NCBI RefSeq assembly: GCF_021608135.1
Contig: NZ_JAKIHL010000001.1
Location: 186,001 to 250,000 of the forward strand
Source: Microaerobacter geothermalis
GTDB lineage: Bacteria; Bacillota; Bacilli; DSM-22679
DNA: 64,000 nucleotides
Reading direction: 5' to 3'
Every line of letters begins with the position of its first letter. Within the stretch, counting starts at the first letter, position 1. The notes under the pieces are model-generated. The model saw nothing but the letters and a program-made list of their open reading frames with translations. It was not told the origin of the DNA and made no database searches. Below, in pieces: positions 17,208 through 25,955 of the stretch. A program made the translations under genes and the position numbers.

Positions 17208-18063
17208 CACTCTTCGACTCCATTTCATCCGGTTTAAATGCGTATTTCTCAATATCTTCAGGAGAAGCCATTTTGATGCCTGAATCGTTAAACCTATATA
17301 GCCGGAAAAAGATTTCTTGATCCATATAACCTGCTCCGGGAATCGGCAGGTTAATCCGGGTTTGATATTGAACAATTCTGTAAGTTTCCTTACTAATCCA
17401 AAAGGTTGTCGTTACCGTTGTCCGATCCAAGGTGTCTCTCAGATCTTCCGTATCTTCAATTGGAAAATAGGTGTGATCTTCCAGAAATTGAACCGCCAAA
17501 TCATACAGCTGTTTTCCCTTTAACTCCAGTCTCACCACCCTGGTTTTTTCCCCAAGGACTTCAGCATCGGGAAGCTGAACGGCTTGATCGATGTAATATT
17601 CCCAGAAGGAAAAGCCTTTAAAGGGGTCCATCGGCAGGTAAGGCTCCTCGGCAGGATACCAGGTATTTCCCAGTTTGAGATATACCTTGTCATCCCAGCG
17701 GTAATACCGAAAAGGCTGGCCTGCCATTCGTGCGTTTACCAGGTATCCGTTGGGGCGAATTACCACCCCATCGTACATGCTGGTGGTCCGTCTCTTTTGG
17801 ATATTATTGGCTACATAACCGGTATACCAGAACTTTACCGTTTCCTTGGATTCCATAGCTGCAATGGCCTTCCCAAGGAGTTCTTTCCCGTTGGCCATTG
17901 GCTGTCCGGGGATTTTCTCCACAGCGTCATCAAAGGTTTTGGGTCCTGATTCATAGGAGCATCCGCTGAAGAAAATCATTCCCACAAGAACGAGGAGAAG
18001 GGGGATCCATATATTCTGTCTATTCCACTGATTGGATGGATATTGCTTCACATTATAACCCAT
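17191..18063 (-). CDS. Predicted lipoprotein of the surface-polymer operon, unknown function
   Basis: From the ATG at 18063 (MGYNVKQYPSNQWN) with GGAGG ten bases upstream, 290 residues. A hydrophobic segment ends in FFSGC (Cys35), a lipobox, so it should be anchored to the outer face of the membrane. The mature part has repeated beta-strand-like segments (KFWYTGYVANN, RMAGQPFRYYRWDDKVYLKL). That pattern is seen in LolA/LppX-like or RseB-like lipoproteins that bind lipids or polymers; this is a fold guess only. It overlaps the genes on both sides, which suggests a fixed stoichiometry with them. Confidence 0.6.
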   Translation of the reverse strand: MGYNVKQYPSNQWNRQNIWIPLLLVLVGMIFFSGCSYESGPKTFDDAVEKIPGQPMANGKELLGKAIAAMESKETVKFWYTGYVANNIQKRRTTSMYDGVVIRPNGYLVNARMAGQPFRYYRWDDKVYLKLGNTWYPAEEPYLPMDPFKGFSFWEYYIDQAVQLPDAEVLGEKTRVVRLELKGKQLYDLAVQFLEDHTYFPIEDTEDLRDTLDRTTVTTTFWISKETYRIVQYQTRINLPIPGAGYMDQEIFFRLYRFNDSGIKMASPEDIEKYAFKPDEMESKSDENSP

Positions 18064-19699
18064 GGCGGCGAAACCTCCTATATCCGGCAATGATGGCCAG
18101 AAACACCGTAGTTGCCAACAAGATCAATTCAACCGGGATATTGTGTTTCGACAGGACATAGATCCGGTGGGTACGATACATGGAGGCAACCAATTCCTTC
18201 TTTCCATCTCCATCTACATCAGCGCCCCGTACATTTATAAACGAGAGGAAGGTTCTCCATTCTCTTTTTAACACATCTTTTTCCATAGTATATCCTGTTA
18301 GATACCGAAGTGGATGCTGGCGGACTTCACTCTTGCCAAGGGCGACAATTTCCTTCTGGTTCTCTCCGCCTACGGTTGTAAAATCCTCAAAACGGAAGCT
18401 TTCGTCAGTAGCAGCCCACAGGATTTCCCATGTTCCACTCTTCGTTGGCTTCAAAATTCTCGATTGTTCGGAAGAAACCAGAATTTCATCTGAACCGTCC
18501 CGGTTGACATCCCCAATGATAAACTGGCTGGTGGACAAATTTTTGATCTGTTCATTGGTTAATTGATGGGTCACCCTTGGTGTTCCGTTTTCAATTCCTA
18601 CCAACTCCAGGGAATTACCCAATAGAAGGAGGGATTCCTGATCAGAAGACATCTTTACGGGTCCTAAAATCGTTGTGGCCTCTGTCTTGATCCGGAACGG
18701 ATCCCCATTATAGATTCCCCTTAATTCATCTCCAACAATGGATACCTCAGAAAAAGCTGAATCAGGCCATCCATTTTGAGCATCGAATGCACCATTTGAT
18801 TGAACAAGTATTTGAGATATGGCATTGGCATCCAAAAGCATTGCCCGAAATGGAGACGTTCCAATCTGCATCATTCCTTCAACCAGGGGCTGACGCTGAA
18901 TCTGCGGAGTAATTATTCCTGTTGATGTCATGGTGTAATAAGGAAAGCCGATATAATCCTTGATCATCTCCGCCATGATTATCTGGGCCTGTTCCTTTTC
19001 AACGGGAATTCTCTCCATTTTCCCATCGCCCAGGGTAAAGGCATAAAGGAAAAGCTCTTCAGGCTTTAACAGGAATGGATAGCGGGAACGGATTCGCTCC
19101 TCCTCCAGTTTTTCTTTTACCTTTTCTTCGCTTAAGGTTCCGCTGTTCTCTTCCTTCCATTTGGCAAGGGTCTCATCCCTGTTTCCTAGCGTAATCAGCT
19201 CATCCTTTCCATCGTTGTTGATATCCCGGATGAGAAGAGGAAAATAATCAAACATTTCCCCAAGATACAAGGGAGGACTCTTCCATTGAATCCAGAAATG
19301 ATTCAGTGCTTTTGCTTCATCTCTGGGAATCAGAAGATGAAGCAAAAGGGCCGTGCCGATCATTGCGAAAACCACGTGTTTTGCCAATTTTCCATAGAAA
19401 AAGGCAATGAAACCAATGACCAACGTGATTACGATCAGGCTAAACAGGTATGGAAAGAAAGAATAATAGCTGGTCTCATAATACGCTTTATCCAACAGCA
19501 AAAAGGCAATGCCAAAGATGAGCATTTTTCTCCTTTCGCCAGTGGGGGTTAACCATAAAAGGATAAAAGAAACCAAAAGAAAAGCAACAAGTCCGTATAA
19601 GGAAAAATCAAGCAAAGCAGGGATCACTAATAGTTGATAACTAAAATAAAGATAGACGGCAAATAACATCCAGCATATGGAGGAAAGGATTTTATTCAT
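18053..19699 (-). CDS. Polytopic membrane protein with FG-GAP/VCBS-like extracellular domain
   Basis: 548 residues, ribosome site GGGGGAAC. Four or five membrane helices occupy residues 5-125, followed by a large outside domain and one C-terminal helix (about 523-540). The outside domain holds three calcium-loop motifs of FG-GAP type: DINNDGKDELITLG (about 159-172), GDVNRDGSDEILVSS and ADVDGDGKKELVAS. These usually lie in beta-propellers that bind ligands or partners. The function is unknown. The start overlaps the O-antigen-ligase-like gene by 8 bp and the end overlaps the lipoprotein gene by 11 bp. Confidence 0.7.
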   Translation of the reverse strand: MNKILSSICWMLFAVYLYFSYQLLVIPALLDFSLYGLVAFLLVSFILLWLTPTGERRKMLIFGIAFLLLDKAYYETSYYSFFPYLFSLIVITLVIGFIAFFYGKLAKHVVFAMIGTALLLHLLIPRDEAKALNHFWIQWKSPPLYLGEMFDYFPLLIRDINNDGKDELITLGNRDETLAKWKEENSGTLSEEKVKEKLEEERIRSRYPFLLKPEELFLYAFTLGDGKMERIPVEKEQAQIIMAEMIKDYIGFPYYTMTSTGIITPQIQRQPLVEGMMQIGTSPFRAMLLDANAISQILVQSNGAFDAQNGWPDSAFSEVSIVGDELRGIYNGDPFRIKTEATTILGPVKMSSDQESLLLLGNSLELVGIENGTPRVTHQLTNEQIKNLSTSQFIIGDVNRDGSDEILVSSEQSRILKPTKSGTWEILWAATDESFRFEDFTTVGGENQKEIVALGKSEVRQHPLRYLTGYTMEKDVLKREWRTFLSFINVRGADVDGDGKKELVASMYRTHRIYVLSKHNIPVELILLATTVFLAIIAGYRRFRRHGL

Positions 19700-20930
19700 A
19701 ATCGGGTTCCCCCTTTTTCAGAAATGGAAAAGAGAGAATGATTCCTGTCATAAACCAGAAATAGCTGCTCATATAGGGAACTTCAAAGATATTCTCCACC
19801 ATGTTGTGAATCAATACAGCTACCATCCCGGTAAATGCTCCGGCCAAAAGCCAAAAATAAGGAGGATCATTTGTTTTTCTCCAGGCATAGTAAGATTCCT
19901 TTAATATCTTAAAAATTAACCAGAAAAAAAGTATAACGCCGATTAGCCCCGTCTCGGCCAAGGTTTTGAACAGATAGCTGTCCACATAAATCGTCCCAAA
20001 GTTGCGCTGGCCAACCGCCCCTCCATAGTGGCCCAATCCTTTGCCAAAAAGGGGTTCATAACGAATTTGATCGTAAGCGCCTAGCCAGCGGGCAATCCGG
20101 CCATCGCTGCTGCTCTTTTGAATATATTCATCAGTAAATAGATAAGTAATCCGTTCGGTGACCGTAGGAACAAACACCGCTACCAGAATTGCTGCAATCA
20201 CTCCAATGATCAAAAGGCGTCTTTCCACCAACACCCCCAATAAGGAAAGGGCACCGGCAAAGGCAATCCATGCTCCCCTTGAGAATGTAAACATTAAGGC
20301 ACCGATCATCACCAGAGCACCCAGCAGCCAAAATAGACGCCATTTCTTATCTTTTTCAAAGAAGAAAAGGCCGATGGATAAAGGAGCTAAAAAAGCCATA
20401 TGGCTTCCCAAAATGTTGGGGCTTCCAATAATAGAAAATGCTCGGGTGCGGATGGATTCTCCAGAGCTGATCCAACTCTGGGGAGTTTCCACTCCTAGGA
20501 TCACTTGCAATAATCCGTAGGCTCCGACAAGGATCCCGACAATGGTTAGCACGCGAAGGTAGGGAAGGATCTCATCCCTTTTCTTGAAAAGGAAAAATCC
20601 GACAAAGAAGAACAGGATATACTGAAAAATGGCACGAAATCCTTCAAAGCTGACGGAGAAATATGGCATGTCCATCACTAAAAGGGCAACGGCATATACA
20701 GTAAAGGCGGTTAAGGGGGCTTTTATCGAAGACATGGTTTGCTCCCTGCCTTCTATAAGGGCCCCTGCGGTGAACATTAAAAGAACAACAAGCAGCCCAT
20801 CATCCCAAAGGGAAGAGATGACAGGGATTCCTAAAATATTTCTCAGAAAAAAGTCTACGACAGGATAACTAAGAAAGATATAAAGCCAAATCGAATAATT
20901 TTTAAAAGAGTTTATGATTTTGTTCATCAT
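19692..20930 (-). CDS. O-antigen ligase / Wzy-polymerase family membrane protein
   Basis: About 412 residues from ATG 20930 (MMNKIINSFKNY); a TTG at 20942 is possible. There are about ten to twelve hydrophobic helices. The family region GALMFTFSRGAWIAFAGAL and a large outer loop (GLGHYGGAVGQRNF) are characteristic of the Wzy/WaaL/TupA-like ligase superfamily, which join or polymerise lipid-linked glycans on the outer face of the membrane. It heads the four-gene minus-strand operon and is divergent from a glycosyltransferase and a flippase, consistent with assembly of a secreted polysaccharide or wall polymer. Confidence 0.82.
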   Translation of the reverse strand: MMNKIINSFKNYSIWLYIFLSYPVVDFFLRNILGIPVISSLWDDGLLVVLLMFTAGALIEGREQTMSSIKAPLTAFTVYAVALLVMDMPYFSVSFEGFRAIFQYILFFFVGFFLFKKRDEILPYLRVLTIVGILVGAYGLLQVILGVETPQSWISSGESIRTRAFSIIGSPNILGSHMAFLAPLSIGLFFFEKDKKWRLFWLLGALVMIGALMFTFSRGAWIAFAGALSLLGVLVERRLLIIGVIAAILVAVFVPTVTERITYLFTDEYIQKSSSDGRIARWLGAYDQIRYEPLFGKGLGHYGGAVGQRNFGTIYVDSYLFKTLAETGLIGVILFFWLIFKILKESYYAWRKTNDPPYFWLLAGAFTGMVAVLIHNMVENIFEVPYMSSYFWFMTGIILSFPFLKKGEPDYE

Positions 20931-20965
20931 ATGAATCCCCAATTCTATGTTCTTTAATCCGATGT

Positions 20966-21165
20966 ATGGAACTAAAGAATTTACACGTCCGTGTGTCGAG
21001 TTCGATCAAGAAGTAGTTAAAGTCCGCTCCGAGACTAAAGAACGGAGCCCTCAAAAACATCTGGGTATTTCGATGATGGAGTCAGTTTGAGGGCTAATTC
21101 CCGTTCTATAGTCCCTTCACTAAGTACGAACTCGAGGCTGTCCTTTGTAAATTCAATAGTTCCAT
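20966..21165. repeat. Dispersed inverted-repeat element, copy A (full length, 200 bp)
   Basis: The longest copy in the window. Its ends, starting ATGGAACTA and finishing TAGTTCCAT, are imperfect terminal inverted repeats of about 40 bp that also share GAATTTAC and CGAGTTCG. The centre holds a second palindrome, GAGCCCTCAAA against TTTGAGGGCT, framed by AACGG and CCGTT. The whole unit can fold into one long hairpin. No reading frame or transposase is inside. It fills most of the gap between the divergent O-antigen-ligase-like and GT4 genes. Confidence 0.8.
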
Positions 21166-21262
21166 TCATTTCAATCGTTATGATTTTATCCCACCCCGAT
21201 TATAAGATAAATTGCACGGAAAAGGAAATTTGCGATACAATGGAGACAATGCGGAGTAGAAA

Positions 21263-22414
21263 ATGGATGTGAAGAATATGTTAACACCACTTAAAGTCAT
21301 CCATATCATCGGCGGAGGGGAATTTGGAGGAGCTGAACAGCACATCATCCATCTGTTGTCTCGCTTCAATCCTCAAAAGGTTCAGGTGGAAGTTCTCTGT
21401 TTTTATGACTCTACTTTCGCTGAAAAGTTGCGCCGAAACGGGATAAAGGTCCATGTCATGGATCAATATGGCCGTTTTGATTTTCGGCTGTTAAAGGGGA
21501 TTACTCAATTTCTGGATCACGAAAAACCGGATATCGTACATACCCACGGGGTTAAGGCTAATTTTTTTGGAAGGTTGGCTTGCCGCCGCCTTAACATTTC
21601 CCCGGTGGTAACCACCATACATAGTTTGCTGAAATATGATTATGCCCATCCATTGGCTCGTTTTTTTGCTTCTAAGATGGAACTGTGGACGAGGAAGTGG
21701 ACCACCCATTTCATTGCGATATCGAAGGCCATCGAAGAGGATTTGTACGAAACGGGGGTATCATCCGATAAAATTTCAGTCATCTATCACGGGATTGATA
21801 TTTCCTATTTTTCTCATGTGAAAGATCCCCAATTGATTAGAAGATTGGCTGATCTCCCCTCCGATGCTACGGTCGTGGGGGCTGTGGGAAGACTGGTTCC
21901 AATCAAAGGCTTTGATGTCCTTCTTAAAGCGGCTTCTTTATTAAAAAAAGAAGGATTCCCTCATATGTTTGTACTGGTGGGGTCAGGTCCTGAAGAAAAA
22001 AATTTAAGGAAGTTAGCCAGTGAATTAGAGATTACCGATAGGGTTCGTTTTTTAGGATTTCAACAAGATATTCCATCGGTCTTGGCTGGGATTGATATAT
22101 TTGTAAGTCCTTCCAGAACAGAAGGGCTTGGTTTGGCCGTTTTGGAAGCCATGGCTGCAGGTAAACCCGTAGTGGCGACTGGTGTTGGAGGAGTAAAGGA
22201 ATTAATCAGAGACAAAGAAAATGGAGTTCTCATCCCGGTTGATGATGAGGTAGCGCTATTTCGGGCCCTAGAGGGTTTATTTATTCATCCCAAAATCTAC
22301 TTTCAATTAAGCATCAAGGCAAAACAGGAAGTAGAAAAGAGATTCTCCGTTGAGGGTATGGTTGAACAGACCTACCAGCTGTACGTTCAGTTGGCAGGGC
22401 AAAAGGAGAAGTAA
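21263..22414 (+). CDS. GT4-family glycosyltransferase
   Basis: 383 residues, ATG 21263 six bases after GGAG. A GT-B fold is visible: an N-terminal acceptor domain beginning VIHIIGGGEFGGAEQHI, and a C-terminal nucleotide-sugar domain with VGRLVPIKGFDVLLKA, VLVGSGPEEKNLRKLA and the EX7E-type segment SPSRTEGLGLAVLEAMAAGKP. It probably adds a sugar to a lipid-linked precursor at the cytosolic membrane face. The flippase gene follows after two bases. The sugar and the polymer are not predictable. Confidence 0.93.
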   Translation: MDVKNMLTPLKVIHIIGGGEFGGAEQHIIHLLSRFNPQKVQVEVLCFYDSTFAEKLRRNGIKVHVMDQYGRFDFRLLKGITQFLDHEKPDIVHTHGVKANFFGRLACRRLNISPVVTTIHSLLKYDYAHPLARFFASKMELWTRKWTTHFIAISKAIEEDLYETGVSSDKISVIYHGIDISYFSHVKDPQLIRRLADLPSDATVVGAVGRLVPIKGFDVLLKAASLLKKEGFPHMFVLVGSGPEEKNLRKLASELEITDRVRFLGFQQDIPSVLAGIDIFVSPSRTEGLGLAVLEAMAAGKPVVATGVGGVKELIRDKENGVLIPVDDEVALFRALEGLFIHPKIYFQLSIKAKQEVEKRFSVEGMVEQTYQLYVQLAGQKEK

Positions 22415-22416
22415 GC

Positions 22417-23937
22417 ATGGCACACACGCTGTTAAAATCGGCAATGATGATTGTAGCTGTTACCATGATTGGTCGGCTACTTGGCTTTGTCAGAAACATT
22501 TTTATAACAAAGGAATTTGGGGCTTCCGTAGAAACGGACGCCTATTTTATCGCGTTGGCCATTCCGATGACTTTTTTTCTTGTGGTTCCCGGAGCCATTA
22601 GTGCGGTGTTCATCCCCAGAATGAAGGGGTTCATGGGTAAGGGGCAACGCTCTGAACAACAATCACTGTTTCGGGCGATGTGGACCATGGTATTTGTCAT
22701 ATTTTTATTGATCGCGCTTCTTTTTTATTGGCAGGGGGAGCGGGTGATTTCTCTGTTGGCTCCTGGTTTTTCTGACCAGGCATTGGAACTTGCGATTCAG
22801 TTATTTAATTGGATGGTGCCTTCCCTTTGGTTTATCGGTATTATTGGTTTGTTTTCCAGCGTATTGAATGCCCACCATCATTTTTTTATACCCACCTTTG
22901 GGACAGTGGTTAACAGTCTGATCGTCATTGCCTCAATTATCTGGTTGACTCCGTATTTAGGAATAGAGGGTCTTGCCCTGGGAACAATGTTGGGGTTTGC
23001 CGGGTATGCATTGCTTTTGGTTGCGCCTGTTTTGAAACGATCCTATTCTCTTTCTGTAGATCCCCATTTTTATCGACACCCGGAAATAAAGGGAATGGGA
23101 GAACGGTTTGTCCCGATTCTAATCGGTGCGGGAATTACTCAGCTTACCGTTTTTATTGATCGGTTTCTTGCTTCCCAAATGGAAGCCGGAAGGATATCTG
23201 CCCTAAATTATGGGTTTACGGTGATGCAGCTTCCAATGGCTGTTTTTGTGGGGGCTTTTACTGTTCCCCTGTTTCCCCTTCTTTCTGAATATGTAAAACA
23301 GGGGGAGTGGAGGAGACTGCAAACCACTGTGGAAAAAGGAATCGGTTTGTTATGGCTGGTGTTGATTCCAACCACGGGTGGTTTGTTGGTTCTGGGGAAT
23401 GAACTGATTCAGCTTCTTTTTCAACGGGGGGAATTTTCTGCTGAGGATACCGTCCTTACGAATGGAGCTCTTCTTTTTTACAGTATCGGGATGTTTGGCC
23501 TGGCTGGAAGGGATCTGCTGACCCGAGTTTATTATGCCCTGGAGGATACCAAAACTCCTGTGATGATCGGGATAATCAATATATTTTTATATATTGGGGG
23601 CAGCCTACTCTTCATCCCCTATTTTGAGCATGGGGGCATTGCCCTGGGAGCTTCCCTTGCGGCCATCTTCAGCATGATTTTTTTATGGGTGATACTGATA
23701 AAAAGGCAGAAATGGAAAATTCACAAATCCCTAGGCTTCCTTTTTATCCGGGGGGGCGTGGCTGCAGCTGGAATGGGAGGAGTTTTAGTTTATTTGAAAT
23801 CTATTTGGTATCCATCGGTTCTTATTCTTGTTCCCAGTTATATTGTCATTGGAGCCGTATTGTATGTGTTATTTCTTTGGATCCTTAAAGAACCCATGTT
23901 ATTCGAAATGCTTGGGAGGATTTTCAGGAGAAAATAA
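22417..23937 (+). CDS. murJ: MurJ/MviN-family lipid II or lipid-linked glycan flippase
   Basis: 506 residues with about 14 membrane helices. The N-terminus (SAMMIVAVTMIGRLLGFVRN, FGASVETDAYFIA) and the segment GAISAVFIPRMKG are typical of MurJ; VGAFTVPLFPLLSEYVKQG and YYALEDTKTPVMIGIIN are also family motifs. MurJ turns lipid II across the membrane. Placed right after a glycosyltransferase and facing a ligase operon, this copy may instead serve a surface polymer. The ribosome site AAGGAGAAG overlaps the end of the glycosyltransferase gene. Confidence 0.88.
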   Translation: MAHTLLKSAMMIVAVTMIGRLLGFVRNIFITKEFGASVETDAYFIALAIPMTFFLVVPGAISAVFIPRMKGFMGKGQRSEQQSLFRAMWTMVFVIFLLIALLFYWQGERVISLLAPGFSDQALELAIQLFNWMVPSLWFIGIIGLFSSVLNAHHHFFIPTFGTVVNSLIVIASIIWLTPYLGIEGLALGTMLGFAGYALLLVAPVLKRSYSLSVDPHFYRHPEIKGMGERFVPILIGAGITQLTVFIDRFLASQMEAGRISALNYGFTVMQLPMAVFVGAFTVPLFPLLSEYVKQGEWRRLQTTVEKGIGLLWLVLIPTTGGLLVLGNELIQLLFQRGEFSAEDTVLTNGALLFYSIGMFGLAGRDLLTRVYYALEDTKTPVMIGIINIFLYIGGSLLFIPYFEHGGIALGASLAAIFSMIFLWVILIKRQKWKIHKSLGFLFIRGGVAAAGMGGVLVYLKSIWYPSVLILVPSYIVIGAVLYVLFLWILKEPMLFEMLGRIFRRK

Positions 23938-23996
23938 GAAAACAGGTCTAATTCAACTCACAAGATAAAAATAAAGAAGCCTCCAATTCTATATAG

Positions 23997-24140
23997 ATGG
24001 ATTAAAGATTTATTCGTCCGCTAGTCGAGTTCGTCAAGGATGTAATTCAGGTCCGCTTCAAGTCTAAAGAACGGAGCCCTCAAAAACATCTGAGTATATC
24101 AAAGGATGGAGTTAGTTTGAGGGCTGTGTTCCGTTTTTAA
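23997..24140 (+). repeat. Dispersed inverted-repeat element, copy B (left arm and centre)
   Basis: It matches copy A through GGATTAAAGATTTA, GTCGAGTTCG, TCTAAAGAACGGAGCCCTC and GGAGTTAGTTTGAGGGCT. It stops exactly at the stop codon (24141-24143) of the small membrane-protein gene, so the right arm is missing. The hairpin may terminate both murJ and the minus-strand operon. Confidence 0.75.
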
Positions 24141-24374
24141 CTAGCCAGTGATCACCTGCTGCTTTTTCATTTCATATTTTCTCTTTTCCACCTGATAAAT
24201 AATCCGGACTAAAAGTAAACCAGAAATCACAAATAGAACGAAGAATAAGATGTCGTGCCAACCATACTTTAGGAATGGATGGGTTTTTAATATCGCTGAG
24301 ATTTTTCCCAACATAAAAGTGGCAAACAAGAGGAGGGTATAGAAAATGAATAAACCCTTTCCTTTCTTTTTCAT
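24141..24374 (-). CDS. Small two-helix membrane protein of the cytochrome b operon, unknown
   Basis: 77 residues beginning MKKKGKGLFIFYTLLLF. Two hydrophobic helices (about 8-28 and 38-60) and a basic tail are visible. No heme or metal motif is present. It starts six bases after the cytochrome b stop, so it is cotranscribed and may be an accessory subunit. No family is recognised. Confidence 0.65.
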   Translation of the reverse strand: MKKKGKGLFIFYTLLLFATFMLGKISAILKTHPFLKYGWHDILFFVLFVISGLLLVRIIYQVEKRKYEMKKQQVITG

Positions 24375-24380
24375 CTCAAA

Positions 24381-25427
24381 TCACATCCCTATATGGGGTA
24401 CCGGAGCTGAGAAATATCCAGCAATAATGGCAACGACCAGAACAGAAGTTAAAATCATCCCTATGGATAACACCAATTTTCTTTCGCTCAAATGAGGGGA
24501 AATTTTTCTGTCAATGAACGGGACCAAAAGCAGGGAAACCCCGATAATGACTGAAGACCAAACAAGTCCAGGTAAACCGAAGAAATTTTCTACCGTGTAA
24601 ATCCATAGGAACCAACCTGGCGGTTTGGTGACTTCCAATCCCTCAACCGGTGAAAAACCTAAACCTGGGGGAAGGAGGACAGAAACGGCGATTAATAAAC
24701 CCAGAATCACAAAGGCATACCCCGTTAGCTTTTTGGCATGTCCACCAAAAGTTTGTTTTTTGTTGGAAGCCAGTCTTTCGTGTTCCTTTGGAAGGGGGGA
24801 TATCTTTAATTTATTGATCAAGTAGAGATGTCCTCCAATAAATACCAATAAGAGGGCAGGTAAAATGGCTACATGAAGCCCATAAATTCTCAGGAGCACT
24901 GGGATTCCTGGAGCAAATTCATCAGTAAACCAAAGGGCAAGAACCCCGATGAAATCTTTTAAAGCAGCTGCATGAAGCAATGCTTCATAAGCTTCCTGGT
25001 CCCATTTAATGATGGTTCCGGAGAAATACAACCCAAACATGATTCCAAACAGTATCACTCCGATGTACCAGTTGCCTTCCCTAGGTTTTTTAAAGGAACC
25101 AGAGATAAATACCCTGAGAAGATGCAGAGCCATGGATAAGATCACAAACTGTGCCGCCCAATAGTGGATACTTCTTATCAGATTATTAAATGAAGATTGA
25201 TTAATCATCTGGTTTACACTTGCTGTAGCCTGATCAGGCAGGGGTGCATAAAATTGGGTCATCCACACCCCGCTGATAAAAAGATAAACAATTCCGATTA
25301 AGGTAATGCCGCCCAATGAATACCAGATGGTATTGGCATGGGAGGGAACCTCATAATTCATGTCCAGAAAACGGAGACGTTCATTTAATTTGATAACCCA
25401 GTTGCGTTGGGTGAATGGTTGTGCCAT
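24381..25427 (-). CDS. Cytochrome b (b6-type plus subunit-IV-like part) of a quinol-oxidising complex
   Basis: Start ATG 25427 (MAQPFTQRNW) after GAGAGGTG; 348 residues. Residues 1-205 are a b6-type four-helix core with two heme pairs His88/His102 and His185/His200, at the usual spacings of 14 and 15. Residues from about 230 resemble subunit IV, with KPPGWFLWIY where most bc complexes have PEWY or PDWY. The protein should carry two b hemes in the membrane and oxidise menaquinol. No Rieske iron-sulfur or cytochrome c gene is adjacent, unlike Bacillus qcrABC, so the electron acceptor is unclear. Confidence 0.88.
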   Translation of the reverse strand: MAQPFTQRNWVIKLNERLRFLDMNYEVPSHANTIWYSLGGITLIGIVYLFISGVWMTQFYAPLPDQATASVNQMINQSSFNNLIRSIHYWAAQFVILSMALHLLRVFISGSFKKPREGNWYIGVILFGIMFGLYFSGTIIKWDQEAYEALLHAAALKDFIGVLALWFTDEFAPGIPVLLRIYGLHVAILPALLLVFIGGHLYLINKLKISPLPKEHERLASNKKQTFGGHAKKLTGYAFVILGLLIAVSVLLPPGLGFSPVEGLEVTKPPGWFLWIYTVENFFGLPGLVWSSVIIGVSLLLVPFIDRKISPHLSERKLVLSIGMILTSVLVVAIIAGYFSAPVPHIGM

Positions 25428-25469
25428 ATTTACACCTCTCTTTAATGACTTCGTATAGAAAAACATCAT

Positions 25470-25916
25470 TTACTCATTTTTACGCCTTAAGATGAATCCG
25501 CCAAGTAAAATACTAATTCCGGCAGCAGCAAGAAAACTGTATTCCTGAGATGTTCCCTTAAACTTTTTTTCAACGGGTTCAACAAAGGAATTTCTGTCAG
25601 AAGGATTTATTAGAGCCTCATACAGAATTTTTTTTGCCTCCTCATTATTTTCCTCCTGCAGTAGCGTCAAAGCTTTTTTCAGGGCATCAAGATTTACTCC
25701 CTCTTGTTCATCATCTTCCAGTGCATCTTTTACCTTTTCCATGGCATACATGGCCCTGTCTGTCTCACTGTATTGTTCACTTAATAAAAAGGCGATGGCC
25801 TGTTTTGTGAGTAATACAGCATCCATATCTGCTTCTTCACCTCCGCCGTCGGCAAACACGGGAGAGAATGAAGCTATTGTCAGAAATAGTGCGGTTAGAA
25901 TGAGAAAGTAACGCAA
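25470..25916 (-). CDS. Exported, C-terminally anchored protein preceding cytochrome b, unknown
   Basis: 148 residues. A signal peptide (MRYFLILTALFLTIASF, cut after PVFA) is followed by an acidic helical region (about 25-120) and a C-terminal membrane helix (LAAAGISILLGGFIL) with a short basic tail. No CxxCH, iron-sulfur or copper motif is present. It lies upstream of cytochrome b in the same direction, 42 bp from the chosen cytochrome b start, and is probably its partner on the outer face. The family is not recognised. Confidence 0.65.
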   Translation of the reverse strand: MRYFLILTALFLTIASFSPVFADGGGEEADMDAVLLTKQAIAFLLSEQYSETDRAMYAMEKVKDALEDDEQEGVNLDALKKALTLLQEENNEEAKKILYEALINPSDRNSFVEPVEKKFKGTSQEYSFLAAAGISILLGGFILRRKNE

Positions 25917-25955
25917 TATATAGACCTCCTTTATCTATGTTCTCCCAAAGTAATC

